Source of the DNA: Candidatus Gastranaerophilales bacterium
Lineage (GTDB): Bacteria; Cyanobacteriota; Vampirovibrionia; Gastranaerophilales; Gastranaerophilaceae
Direction: 5' to 3'
Assembly: GCA_944322875.1 (NCBI GenBank)
Contig: CALUQI010000005.1
Span: forward strand, 1-38,168
DNA length: 38,168 nucleotides
The position numbers and the translations under genes are program-made. Each line of letters opens with the position of its first letter. The first letter of the stretch is position 1. Shown piece after piece: positions 15,867-23,064 of this stretch. The notes below the pieces were generated by a model. It did no database searches, was not told the DNA's origin, and saw only the letters and a list, made by a program, of their open reading frames with translations.

Positions 15867-16583
15867 ATGTATACAATTCAAGGCATGATTAGAAAAAGTG
15901 TAAATAACACATATACTCAATTTGAAAGATTGGGTTATGTTGCGAATTCTCTTGCTAATTTAAACACCAATGCCTATAAGTCAGTAAGATTTGAACAAAT
16001 GTTGGGTGAAGACGGTTATTTAAAAGGAGCAATAAGAACCGATTTCCAACAAGGTTCCATAAGAATAACTTCAAATCCATATGATGTAGCAATATCCGGT
16101 CAAGGTTTCATTCCTGTAGTTTCTCCTGCAGGTGAAGTTCAATATACTCGTGACGGTTCTTTTAAACAGGGTAAAAATGGGTATTTGGTTACAAACGACG
16201 ATTGGATAGTGGGTGAGGGCATAAAAATCCCAACGAATTGTTATAAATTTGAGATAAAAGGTAATGGAGATGTAATGGCATATGATACAAGAGAATCAGA
16301 AGCCAAATATCTTGGGAATATACCTTTAGTAAGATTTGCCAATCCGGAAGGATTGGAACAGGCAGATATGAATAGATTTGCAATGACAGAAGATTCAGGA
16401 GATCCTGTCTTGGTAAAAGAACATGATTGTTTTAAACAAAATAATGTAGAAATTTCAAACGCGAATGTATATAACTCAACAAGTGAAATGTTAAGATTAA
16501 ATGCATCAATGATTGCAAGCATGCGAATGCTAAAAGTGGTTGATGATATGTACAATAAAGCAATAAATATAAGAGAAGGCTAA
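15867..16583 (+). CDS. flgG: Flagellar distal-rod-type protein, FlgG/FlgF family (second copy)
   Basis: 238 residues. N-terminal rod motif RLGYVANSLANLNTNAYKSVRFEQML, central NPYDVAISGQGFIPVVSP and QYTRDGSFKQGKNGYLVTND, and C-terminal NVEISNANVYNSTSEMLRLNASMIASMRMLKVVDDM, the conserved 'E-SNVN' helix region. This is closest to FlgG, but FlgF and FlgG are hard to separate without alignment; the symbol is tentative. Starts 13 nt after the previous gene behind a G-rich ribosome site (GAGGGGG). Like all axial flagellar proteins it has no cleaved signal peptide and is exported by the flagellar type III apparatus. Confidence 0.87.
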   Translation: MYTIQGMIRKSVNNTYTQFERLGYVANSLANLNTNAYKSVRFEQMLGEDGYLKGAIRTDFQQGSIRITSNPYDVAISGQGFIPVVSPAGEVQYTRDGSFKQGKNGYLVTNDDWIVGEGIKIPTNCYKFEIKGNGDVMAYDTRESEAKYLGNIPLVRFANPEGLEQADMNRFAMTEDSGDPVLVKEHDCFKQNNVEISNANVYNSTSEMLRLNASMIASMRMLKVVDDMYNKAINIREG

Positions 16584-16597
16584 TGAGGGAGGGATAA

Positions 16598-16945
16598 ATG
16601 TATAGTTCATTAGATAGTATTGGCAAAGTTTCATTAATGATGGACTTAATTTCTCAAAGGCAGCGAGCAATAGGTTCAAATATTGCTAATGTTGATACCC
16701 CCGGTTATGTCAGGAGAGATATTAATTTTGCATCTTATTTGGGTTCAATGAACAGTCCATTGGAAACAAAACTTTCAGAGAAATTGGGACCATCCGGAAT
16801 TATAGAAGAAAGACAATATGAAGAAATAAATCCAGCACAGGAATTAATAGCCTTACAAGAGAATTCAATGATGTATTCGATGGCGACAAGAAGAATGTCA
16901 AATATAATTACGGAAATGAAAACAGTAATAAATGTAGGTAAATAA
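16598..16945 (+). CDS. flgB: Flagellar basal-body rod protein FlgB
   Basis: 115 residues (family usually about 130). The diagnostic start is RQRAIGSNIANVDTPGYVRRDINFASYL; the C-terminal helix is NPAQELIALQENSMMYSMATRRMSNIITEMKTVIN. FlgB is the most MS-ring-proximal rod subunit. GAGGGAGGG just upstream is a strong ribosome site, and the gene is 14 nt after flgG. The central loop is shorter than in well-studied homologues but no key motif is missing. Confidence 0.93.
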   Translation: MYSSLDSIGKVSLMMDLISQRQRAIGSNIANVDTPGYVRRDINFASYLGSMNSPLETKLSEKLGPSGIIEERQYEEINPAQELIALQENSMMYSMATRRMSNIITEMKTVINVGK

Positions 16946-16959
16946 CAAGAGGAAAAGAC

Positions 16960-17403
16960 ATGAGTATATTAGAATCTTTCAATATAGGTTCAAATGCATT
17001 AAGAGCACATGGTTTGCGATTGGATACACACGCAAAGAACGTTGCAAATATAGATACTCCTAATTACGTAAGGAAAATCCCTGTATTAAATGCCACAGAA
17101 GATATATCTTTTCATGGTTTGATGAATACGATGAAAAATGATGTCTTTGGTACTGGAGAATTAGGATATTTACAGGGCGGAGTGACATTTAGCGGAGTTG
17201 TAGAGGATCCGACATTGGGAGAAAAGATATACCGGCCTGGTCATCCCGATGCAGATGAAAACGGATACATAAGATCATCAAATGTAAATCCTATGGTAGA
17301 TATGGCAGATGCAATAATGGCGCAAAGAGCATATGAAGCTAACTTAGCGCTAGTGAATATCACAAAATCAATGGCGTTAAGAGCAATAGAAATTGGCAGA
17401 TAG
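16960..17403 (+). CDS. flgC: Flagellar basal-body rod protein FlgC
   Basis: 147 residues. N-terminus SILESFNIGSNALRAHGLRLDTHAKNVANIDTP is the FlgC 'SA--A-R-R---ia-NiAN--T' motif; the C-terminus has RSSNVNPMVDMADAIMAQRAYEANLALVNITKSM, the classic 'SNVNP--Em---i-A-RaYEANv----' signature. AGAGG lies before the ATG. Last gene of the four-gene rod cluster; FliE, which often follows flgBC, is not present here, and no hook or ring genes are in the window. Confidence 0.96.
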   Translation: MSILESFNIGSNALRAHGLRLDTHAKNVANIDTPNYVRKIPVLNATEDISFHGLMNTMKNDVFGTGELGYLQGGVTFSGVVEDPTLGEKIYRPGHPDADENGYIRSSNVNPMVDMADAIMAQRAYEANLALVNITKSMALRAIEIGR

Positions 17404-17449
17404 TATTTACAAATAGGAATTGTTATATTAGACTTGTAAAGTAAGCAGA

Positions 17450-17477
17450 ATTTTGAAAATATAATATCTTTCAAAAT
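17450..17477 (+). promoter_or_regulatory. Inverted repeat around a TATAAT upstream of tRNA-Leu
   Basis: ATTTTGAAA (17450-17458) and TTTCAAAAT (17469-17477) are 9-nt inverted arms flanking TATAAT at 17460-17465, 18 nt upstream of the tRNA. A -35-like TTGTAA (17434-17439) is 20 nt away. Reading: tRNA promoter inside a palindrome, or a weak terminator of flgC, or both. Confidence 0.45.
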
Positions 17478-17483
17478 CATTTT

Positions 17484-17565
17484 GTCGTAGTGACGGAATC
17501 GGTATACGTGCACGTTTGAGGGGCGTGTGGGGTGACCCGTGCGGGTTCAAGTCCCGCCTACGACA
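17484..17565 (+). tRNA. tRNA-Leu (anticodon GAG)
   Basis: Complete class II tRNA. Acceptor stem GTCGTAG / CTACGAC (17484-17490 and 17558-17564) with discriminator A at 17565. D-arm region contains GGAATCGGTATAC; anticodon stem CACGT / GCGTG encloses the loop TTGAGGG, so the anticodon is GAG (17518-17520), reading CUC/CUU. A long variable arm follows, as expected for Leu, then T-arm GCGGG TTCAAGT CCCGC. The terminal CCA is not encoded (ATA follows), so it must be added after transcription. A strong terminator follows after 2 nt. Confidence 0.96.
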
Positions 17566-17567
17566 AT

Positions 17568-17606
17568 AAAAAATGGGATAACATTTGTTATCCCATTTTT
17601 TATTTT
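17568..17606 (+). terminator. Intrinsic terminator of tRNA-Leu
   Basis: Stem AAAAAATGGGATAAC (17568-17582), loop ATTT, stem GTTATCCCATTTTTT (17587-17601), followed by TATTTT. The core GGGATAAC/GTTATCCC is perfect. With A tracts on one side and T tracts on the other it can work in both directions and could also stop transcripts arriving from the minus-strand NADAR gene. Confidence 0.92.
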
Positions 17607-17616
17607 GTGTGGCGAG

Positions 17617-17781
17617 GGGTTTAAGCAGCCTTTAGCGGGTTGCGGATTTTACGAAAGAGTGAAGTCGAGCAAAGCGAGCAAACTCGAGTAAGTGAGGGCG
17701 AAATTTGTGACAACGATGTGAAACAACTTATTCGTCCGAGAGATAGTAAAATCGAAGAAGTAAGTTCAGTTGTCGAAATTT
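17617..17781. repeat. Structured, GC-richer element downstream of tRNA-Leu
   Basis: About 165 bp, visibly richer in G+C than its surroundings and without an ORF. Two parts are seen. (1) 17625-17700 has a GCAGCC/GGTTGC hairpin and repetitive GAGC/CGAG words (for example CGAGCAAAGCGAGC). (2) 17701-17781 is a long imperfect inverted repeat: AAATTT + GACAAC + AACTTA + TTCG on the left matched by CGAA + TAAGTT + GTTGTC + AAATTT on the right (right arm 17753-17781). It may be a foldback/MITE-like repeat, a structured RNA, or the 3' structure of the convergent NADAR transcript. I see no second copy in the window. Confidence 0.5.
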
Positions 17782-17796
17782 AATTCAAGTTCTAAA

Positions 17797-18363
17797 TTAT
17801 AATCTGCCACGTAGATTGTTAAGTAAACCAATAAATTCTTTTTCTGTTAATATTGTTTCTTGTTCTTTTTGTGAGCCAATTGAATGAATTAATGTTTTTC
17901 CTTCAGTTGCTTTTAATGCTTTACGAAATAAAAGATCTTGTCTAAATTTGGCATCATATGCACGTTTCAGTAATTCTTGATATTCATCAGAAAATCGATT
18001 TATTTCTTTACCATTCCAGAATAAAGTATGTCCATCATAACCTTGTTGTTTAAGTATATTTCCAGCGTTTTTAGCTTCTTTACCGACTAACTTACAAACC
18101 TTTTTTTGTATATTAATATCTGAAGTTTTTAAAGATTGCAAAAAACCTTCCATTGAATTTATTTTTATGCGGTCTAATGTAAATTTAGATTTATGAAAAT
18201 TGCTTAAAACGCAACTTGGGAAAGGACTTTTTGAATGTATGTCTATAGTGGAACTTTCAAACACATCTGTTGATAAGCTATTTTTAAAAAGATTTGATAT
18301 CCTTTTAATTGGACTCGTTGCCAATTCATATACTTTTGTTTTAAAATTTAATTTTGTTATCAT
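17797..18363 (-). CDS. NADAR-family (YbiA-like) protein, phage-type variant
   Basis: 188 residues. From residue 53 it follows the NADAR pattern: LSNFHKSKFTLDRIKINSME (the 'LSNF--s-F---g-----S-E' opening), GFLQSLK (72-79), KKVCKLVGKEAKNAG, ELLKRAYDAKFRQD, FRKALKATEGKTLIHSIG (147-163) and KEFIGLLNNLRGRL at the end. Characterised NADAR proteins cleave N-glycosidic bonds, including removal of ADP-ribose from guanine bases, and some act as antitoxins of DarT-like enzymes. The GFLQSLK...HSIG...TILTEKEF wording resembles phage-encoded members. The first 50 residues are extra and open with NFKT, like the FKS tags of nearby proteins. AAGGA precedes the ATG; the gene begins 1 nt after the small upstream gene. 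Family call from motifs only. Confidence 0.75.
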   Translation of the reverse strand: MITKLNFKTKVYELATSPIKRISNLFKNSLSTDVFESSTIDIHSKSPFPSCVLSNFHKSKFTLDRIKINSMEGFLQSLKTSDINIQKKVCKLVGKEAKNAGNILKQQGYDGHTLFWNGKEINRFSDEYQELLKRAYDAKFRQDLLFRKALKATEGKTLIHSIGSQKEQETILTEKEFIGLLNNLRGRL

Positions 18364-18364
18364 T

Positions 18365-18724
18365 TTATTCCTTTACTTTGGAAACTACAACACACCTGTC
18401 GCTATTCCCTATTTTTATTATTTTTAATATCTCTATACCTGATTCTCTATTTATTTGTGGAATATTATATTTATTTGCATATTGACTAAGTGTACATTGA
18501 AACTTATATCCACTACCAACAAAACAGGTATTTCCACAAGAAATAAAATCAGAAGTTTGTGCAACTGTATCATCTAAAATTTTATACATTTCTTGCCTTG
18601 ATGATGCAGTCTCTAGCTTTTTAACAAGTGTCTTTATATATTCAGGTGCATTATTCATAATAATTTTCCTAGATTTAAAATTTAATCTATCTGGGTTGTT
18701 TAAAATTCTTATATCATTGTACAT
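18365..18724 (-). CDS. Small hypothetical protein with N-terminal NFKS tag
   Basis: 119 residues, not recognised. The N-terminus ILNNPDRLNFKSRK carries a short tag (NFKS at residues 15-18) also seen in the Tyr/Pro-rich protein at 22217 and, as NFKT, in the NADAR protein. A helical segment follows (APEYIKTLVKKLETASSRQEMYKILDDT), then a two-Cys region (SCGNTCFVGSG) and a basic/beta C-terminus ending CVVVSKVKE. No signal peptide or membrane helix. GAGGA lies before the ATG. It is followed after 1 nt by the NADAR gene, so the two are almost certainly co-translated; it could be a partner or adaptor of either neighbour. Confidence 0.72.
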   Translation of the reverse strand: MYNDIRILNNPDRLNFKSRKIIMNNAPEYIKTLVKKLETASSRQEMYKILDDTVAQTSDFISCGNTCFVGSGYKFQCTLSQYANKYNIPQINRESGIEILKIIKIGNSDRCVVVSKVKE

Positions 18725-18786
18725 AACTATTTCCTCTTATAATATTTTATAGAATCTTTTATGTTTAATATAAAACTATAAAAAAC

Positions 18787-18806
18787 AAAAATTGCTAGTA
18801 ATTTTT
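18787..18806 (-). terminator. Weak AT-stem hairpin after the PRTase-like gene
   Basis: AAAAATT (18787-18793) and AATTTTT (18800-18806) flank the 6-nt loop GCTAGT; T-rich runs follow on both strands. It lies 17 nt past the stop of the large minus-strand gene and could partly separate it from the two downstream genes. The stem is only A-T pairs, so the call is weak. Confidence 0.4.
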
Positions 18807-18822
18807 ATTTTTTTACAATTAA

Positions 18823-21651
18823 TTAATATAACATCCACCTGTTTTTAACACCTGACTTGTTGAATGTTAATAATGGTGCAATAAATGTTGAGTAAAATGC
18901 GTTATTATTATTTGGAGCCATGTAAGGGAAAACTATACTTGTAGCATTACCCCTGAAACCATACCAACCCAACTCGTCATTAGGCGACATCCATTTTGAA
19001 GCTTTGTCCCCGCTTGGGTCAAATCTTACGTAATTATCAAATGGTTTTATTACTTCTTCATATAATCTTTGTTGGTCTTTTGATAAACCTTTGAAATAAT
19101 CAGAATCAAAAAATAGTGGTATTTCATCTGCAGGCATAAATGTTAACTTTGGATTATTTTTAGTATATTGTGAAAAATTTACAATGGCTGAACCTTCACC
19201 GCTAGTTGATGCTAACGGTGCAATTATAATTTCACCATTATATTTTTGTAATGTTGAGTTGTATGGAATCACATCTGTATATGATTTGTTTAACTCTTTT
19301 TGTATATTTTTAGTTATGTATTCATCAATATTTTCAATTACTGCACCATTTTTAATTTCTTTCTTTATACGTTTTGTGACTTGTTCAGTAATAACTTCTT
19401 TTGGATTTGTTATAGCACGATAATTATCTATTAAACTTTTGCCGCTTCCTGAAAAATCGTCTAGTATTACAAGCATTGATTTATTACCAGCTGGTATTTG
19501 AGAAACATCTGTAATAAATTTTTCTACAGGTACGTTATTTGATTTTCTAAAAATTGTAGCTACCATTCCATAACTTTTTTTACCTTTACCTGCTTCTACT
19601 GTCGGGATTAAATAGTAAATATTATTATAATTAATTCTTTTAGATTTGGCTAATTTAACAATATCAATATATTGTTTTTTTGTTTGTGCAGATAATGTCG
19701 CCATACTTGAAGGTCTTGAAGTTTGCGCTAATACTTCTAATACAACTTGCCTATCTTCTTCTGAATATTTAAGTAAAATATCATCAAGTTGTTCCGCAGT
19801 TATTTTACTTGAAGAATATAAATTTGATAGTTCTGTATTTGTTAATGATTGACCTCTTGTTACTTTTGAACAACGAATAATATCTAAGTTGTCTGCCATA
19901 TTTAGAGCGTTTATTTCATTTATTATTCCACTATTTAGTACTTCTTGAATTGCTTCTGTCTGTGAAACACCCTTATTTTTAATAATATTTTTACTTGCAA
20001 TCAATAAATCATCCAATTTATCTGTTATTTCTTGATTTGTTGAATAGCCAAATGCATTAATTCCACTATCCCAACCTTGAGGTGCAATTAAGCGTATGTT
20101 TGGGTTTTCTTTAATCATATTTTGTAAATTTGAATTATATTTTATAATTTGTATAGTTAAGTCATCAAGAATAATGCCGGCTTTCCCATTTTTTGAAATA
20201 ATATCTTTTATGCCGTCTTCTAATGTATTTGCTTGGAGTACAATATCTTTCGGGAATGCTTTTTTATCAGCTAAGTATGCAAAAATGTCACTCATAGAGG
20301 TTGAATTCTTTTCTGCTACTAATGTTATTCCGCCTTTACTTAGTTGTGTATATAAACTATTTAGACTATCCAAATTTGCAAATTGGCTCATTTCACCTAA
20401 AAGTTCTCGTGCTATAGCTTGGTCTTCTGTTGATGCATATCTGGTTATAAAACTATTAATATCTGCCTCAGTAACCGTTCTCATTTTATTGTTATATAAT
20501 CTTACAATATCATTAACATTTAATTCGGATGCTCCTCTTATTATGCCATTTCGACCTGTTGTGATTTGAGAAATTTTTAAATCGTCCAGTGAGGATTTAA
20601 TTGAGGTTGTGAGCTTACCGGCTCCATTGCCAAAAACTCTCATGCCACCACCGATAACAGGTGATAAAATTAAACCACTAACTGTCCCCGTTCCAACTTC
20701 TTTCATAAATCCTTCAAAAGATTTGTTCTCGCTATCAATTGCAAGGTACCTTGTGCCTGAATCAACTGCTCCTGAAATTACACCATTTACAGCCATATCA
20801 GTACCTGTTACCAATGCTCTTGCTCCATTAGAGCCGCCAATATACTTTACATTTGTTGTTAATAATGTTTTTGTAATAGCACCTTTTGCTCCTCCTTCAA
20901 GTGTTTCCTTTAATATAACTTCGCCACCTTCACGAATTGCAGTTACTCCAACTTTTCCAGCAATTGCTTTGCCGGCAGCACCGCCAATACCTGCAGTTAC
21001 AGGAGCAAAAATACCATTGATACCTCCTGTAGCAAGGTCATATCCAAAAGAATCATATTTTTTACCGCCAACAGCTGCATCTATACCTTTAATAGCTATT
21101 TTAGAAGCTGCACCTGTTGCACCTGCGATACCAAAACCTAATGCAACAAGTCCTAATGAAGCACCACCCGTAAGTGGTGAAGCTGCAATTCCAACTCCTG
21201 TTGCTAATGCAAATACGCCAAATGACACGATACCAGATGCAATATCTGCGATTATATCAACACATTGTTCTTGACCTTCTTTATATTCATTAACAGCTTT
21301 TTCCACTTCTTCCAGGGAAATTTCACCGTTTTCAAACTTTTCTATTGCTTCTTTAGCTTTGTTTGAACCCGCGCCAATTCCTGTTAAGTTTTTAAATCCA
21401 TCCCAAAGTTTGCCAATTAAACCTTGTTCTGATTTTGTTTTTTCTATATCTTTCTTTAATTCAGAAGTGTTTACTTGATTATTTAAAAATGACTGTGTAG
21501 AAAAATCTACAGAATTGCAATTTATATTTGTATAGGAATTATTAACAGAATTAGTTGAAAAAATTTCCTCTTTATTAGTTTTTGCAGAATTTAAAGTTAC
21601 TTTTGTTTCTGCATATAAGTATGGACTATAATTAATACCATTAATACTCAT
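18823..21651 (-). CDS. Large glycine-rich hydrophobic protein with C-terminal phosphoribosyltransferase-like domain
   Basis: 942 residues, start ATG 21651 (GAGGA upstream) rather than the in-frame TTG at 21654. Order: polar N-terminus (1-75); helical segment (76-130); Gly/Ala-rich hydrophobic stretches at about 132-185, 205-235 and 318-340 that look membrane-inserting; a duplicated helical module at about 379-497 and 605-732 (both have LY...T...I...Y...ED...L...L and end ILDD); and a PRTase-like domain whose PRPP-loop motif is MLVILDDFSGSGKSL (726-740). Near the end, IVFPYMAPNNNNAFYS (906-921) resembles the 'F-H--P-NT' segment of PRTase-CE-type proteins known from conflict systems. The first ILDD copy lacks the GSG, so only the second module can be a complete PRPP site. 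No secretion signal is obvious. Role unknown; effector or defence protein is inference. Confidence 0.75.
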   Translation of the reverse strand: MSINGINYSPYLYAETKVTLNSAKTNKEEIFSTNSVNNSYTNINCNSVDFSTQSFLNNQVNTSELKKDIEKTKSEQGLIGKLWDGFKNLTGIGAGSNKAKEAIEKFENGEISLEEVEKAVNEYKEGQEQCVDIIADIASGIVSFGVFALATGVGIAASPLTGGASLGLVALGFGIAGATGAASKIAIKGIDAAVGGKKYDSFGYDLATGGINGIFAPVTAGIGGAAGKAIAGKVGVTAIREGGEVILKETLEGGAKGAITKTLLTTNVKYIGGSNGARALVTGTDMAVNGVISGAVDSGTRYLAIDSENKSFEGFMKEVGTGTVSGLILSPVIGGGMRVFGNGAGKLTTSIKSSLDDLKISQITTGRNGIIRGASELNVNDIVRLYNNKMRTVTEADINSFITRYASTEDQAIARELLGEMSQFANLDSLNSLYTQLSKGGITLVAEKNSTSMSDIFAYLADKKAFPKDIVLQANTLEDGIKDIISKNGKAGIILDDLTIQIIKYNSNLQNMIKENPNIRLIAPQGWDSGINAFGYSTNQEITDKLDDLLIASKNIIKNKGVSQTEAIQEVLNSGIINEINALNMADNLDIIRCSKVTRGQSLTNTELSNLYSSSKITAEQLDDILLKYSEEDRQVVLEVLAQTSRPSSMATLSAQTKKQYIDIVKLAKSKRINYNNIYYLIPTVEAGKGKKSYGMVATIFRKSNNVPVEKFITDVSQIPAGNKSMLVILDDFSGSGKSLIDNYRAITNPKEVITEQVTKRIKKEIKNGAVIENIDEYITKNIQKELNKSYTDVIPYNSTLQKYNGEIIIAPLASTSGEGSAIVNFSQYTKNNPKLTFMPADEIPLFFDSDYFKGLSKDQQRLYEEVIKPFDNYVRFDPSGDKASKWMSPNDELGWYGFRGNATSIVFPYMAPNNNNAFYSTFIAPLLTFNKSGVKNRWMLY

Positions 21652-22040
21652 CAAAAAATCCTCAATATTTGTTTTTTATCAAAGCAGATAATAATATTAT
21701 GCTTAATGATATAAAGTAAACTTTCTTAAAAGAATTGTTAAAAATACTAAAATTATTAACAAAACTTATCGAAATTTTATATAATTAAATTATAAATAAT
21801 ATATAAACAATAAAAGAATAAGTTTAAATCAATTTAATTTTAAAGCGTAAAACACTAATTATTCAAAAATTATATATAACTGCACTTATATCAAACCATA
21901 CATTAATAATAAGGTGGGTCCGTAAGCAATACTGTTATATGCTAATTTATTATAGCAATAGATGATAAAACCATAGTAGTATAAATACATTATCTACAAC
22001 TTTTCTAGCTTGCGTAATATTTTTTGTGTTCCATATTTAA

Positions 22041-22073
22041 ACGGGGTTCTTGTTATTTTGAGAATCTGCCCGT
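22041..22073 (+). repeat. Stem-loop in the AT-rich intergenic region
   Basis: ACGGGGTTCT (22041-22050) can pair with AGAATCTGCCCGT (22061-22073): ACGGG/CCCGT plus GTTCT/AGAAT across a 3-nt bulge, loop TGTTATTTTG. It is unusually G+C-rich for its surroundings and upstream of the likely promoter of the next gene, so it may be an unrelated small RNA fragment or terminator. Confidence 0.35.
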
Positions 22074-22113
22074 ATAGTTAGAATTGAAAGGTTTCCGTAT
22101 CGCTATAATTTGA

Positions 22114-22142
22114 TTGACATTGCATAAATTTTAATATATTTT
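22114..22142 (+). promoter_or_regulatory. Candidate promoter of the Tyr/Pro-rich protein gene
   Basis: Consensus -35 TTGACA (22114-22119) with TATTTT 17 nt downstream (22137-22142); TATATT overlaps at 15-nt spacing. The leader to the ATG at 22217 would be about 68 nt and ends with AGGAG at 22205-22209. Confidence 0.4.
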
Positions 22143-22216
22143 GAAATGAGTAATATATTAGCAAAAATAATTTTTTAGTGTTTTAATAATAGAGTATTTA
22201 AATTAGGAGTATGTGT

Positions 22217-23029
22217 ATGCAAATATTACCTTTGTCTCAAAATTACAGTAAAAATAATAACATAGGCTTTAAATCCCAAAAGGATATAAAAGTAAAAAGT
22301 TCTAACATAACAGTTCCTTCAGGGATAAAAAAAACGGTACCAGCGGCGGCTCTTATTTTAGCTACGATTGGTTCACCAGTGGATAAGGCAGAGGCACATC
22401 CTTATGGTTATTATCCTGGATATCATGCTTATTATCCATATTATCCTTCTACATATTACTGTCCTCCGCCACCTCCGCCGAGAACTTATTATTATGAGCC
22501 TTACAGTTATGTTTTACCTACAATGATGATGCTGCAATATATGCAAAATGTTGCCATAGCTTCTAATGCATATACAAATCAAGTATCACCTGTCTCTGTT
22601 GGCGGTGTTGCCTTTAATAAGCAAGATATTGATTATGTGGGTGCATACGATTATGAAGACAGAGCTTTTAATAACGTAGTTTTAAAAAATGGGACTATTA
22701 TCACTTTCCCCAATCAATATGAAAGCCGTTACGCAGCTGTATATAGAAATAATGAGGGGTATGTAATAGAAGGATTAAAAGATGGGGTTGTTCAAGGTTC
22801 AAACAACCGTGATAGGTATATTCTTAATGGTTGTGAAAACACAGTAGTCAATGTTGCCGATGATGGTTCAAAAGATCGCGTTAACGTGCTTAAATACAGG
22901 ATTTTACCTAACGGATTAAGACAATACACCGATGAAGTTTCGGTCATAGCTGACGAAAAAGATATTGTAAACGACCAAAAGGCTGACTATGATTATCAAA
23001 GAACCACTTACTCCGGTTTTGATTATTAG
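22217..23029 (+). CDS. Tyr/Pro-rich exported-type protein with N-terminal FKS tag
   Basis: 270 residues, not recognised. The start has NNNIGFKSQKD (FKS at residues 18-20). Residues about 40-62 form a signal-peptide-like hydrophobic segment (VPAAALILATIGSPVDKAEA, with AEA before HP), so the tag precedes an internal export signal. Next come a Tyr/Pro-rich stretch with a run of six prolines (YYCPPPPPPRTYYY), then a beta-rich domain (GVAFNKQDIDYVGAYDYED ... LKNGTIITFPNQYESRYAAV ... VEVSVIADEK-like end). ATG 22217, 7 nt after AGGAG, is preferred over ATG 22211. Composition suggests a surface or matrix protein. Stands before uvrA, which has its own promoter overlapping this gene's stop. Confidence 0.75.
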   Translation: MQILPLSQNYSKNNNIGFKSQKDIKVKSSNITVPSGIKKTVPAAALILATIGSPVDKAEAHPYGYYPGYHAYYPYYPSTYYCPPPPPPRTYYYEPYSYVLPTMMMLQYMQNVAIASNAYTNQVSPVSVGGVAFNKQDIDYVGAYDYEDRAFNNVVLKNGTIITFPNQYESRYAAVYRNNEGYVIEGLKDGVVQGSNNRDRYILNGCENTVVNVADDGSKDRVNVLKYRILPNGLRQYTDEVSVIADEKDIVNDQKADYDYQRTTYSGFDY

Positions 23030-23030
23030 T

Positions 23031-23058
23031 TTGAAATTTATATTTTACGTGCAATAAT
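23031..23058 (+). promoter_or_regulatory. uvrA promoter giving a leaderless transcript
   Basis: TTGAAA (23031-23036), 16-nt spacer, AATAAT (23053-23058) preceded by TGC (extended -10), then exactly six bases (ACAATT) and the ATG at 23065. No Shine-Dalgarno precedes uvrA. I found no SOS (LexA) palindrome here. Confidence 0.68.
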
Positions 23059-23064
23059 ACAATT

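Larger units (their letters stand above)
21652..22216. other. 565-bp gene-free AT-rich intergenic stretch
   Basis: No convincing coding sequence on either strand. It separates two divergently oriented genes of accessory type. The part next to the PRTase-like gene is almost pure A/T with TATATAAT-like words, which could hold its promoter. Slightly GC-richer islands are a GGTGGGTCCGTAAGC segment at about 21913 and the hairpin at 22041-22073; a TTGACA-type promoter lies at 22114. These islands may be remnants of decayed genes. Confidence 0.6.

Noticed and set aside
17701-17781. CRISPR array
   Set aside because: The repeats here are inverted arms of a single foldback, not regularly spaced direct repeats. 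No cas genes are in the window.
20096-20569. 157-codon plus-strand ORF
   Set aside because: Antisense shadow of the PRTase-like gene. It has no initiation signal and an unlikely composition.
20609-21274. Long plus-strand ORF (221 codons) opposite the large minus-strand gene
   Set aside because: Its Pro/Ala/Ser-rich product mirrors the Gly/Ala-rich hydrophobic stretch of the real gene on the other strand. It has no ribosome site and no recognisable domain.
17541-22216. Prophage or integrative element with attL/attR at tRNA-Leu
   Set aside because: No integrase, no phage structural genes and no second copy of the tRNA 3' end in the window. The tRNA location alone is not enough.
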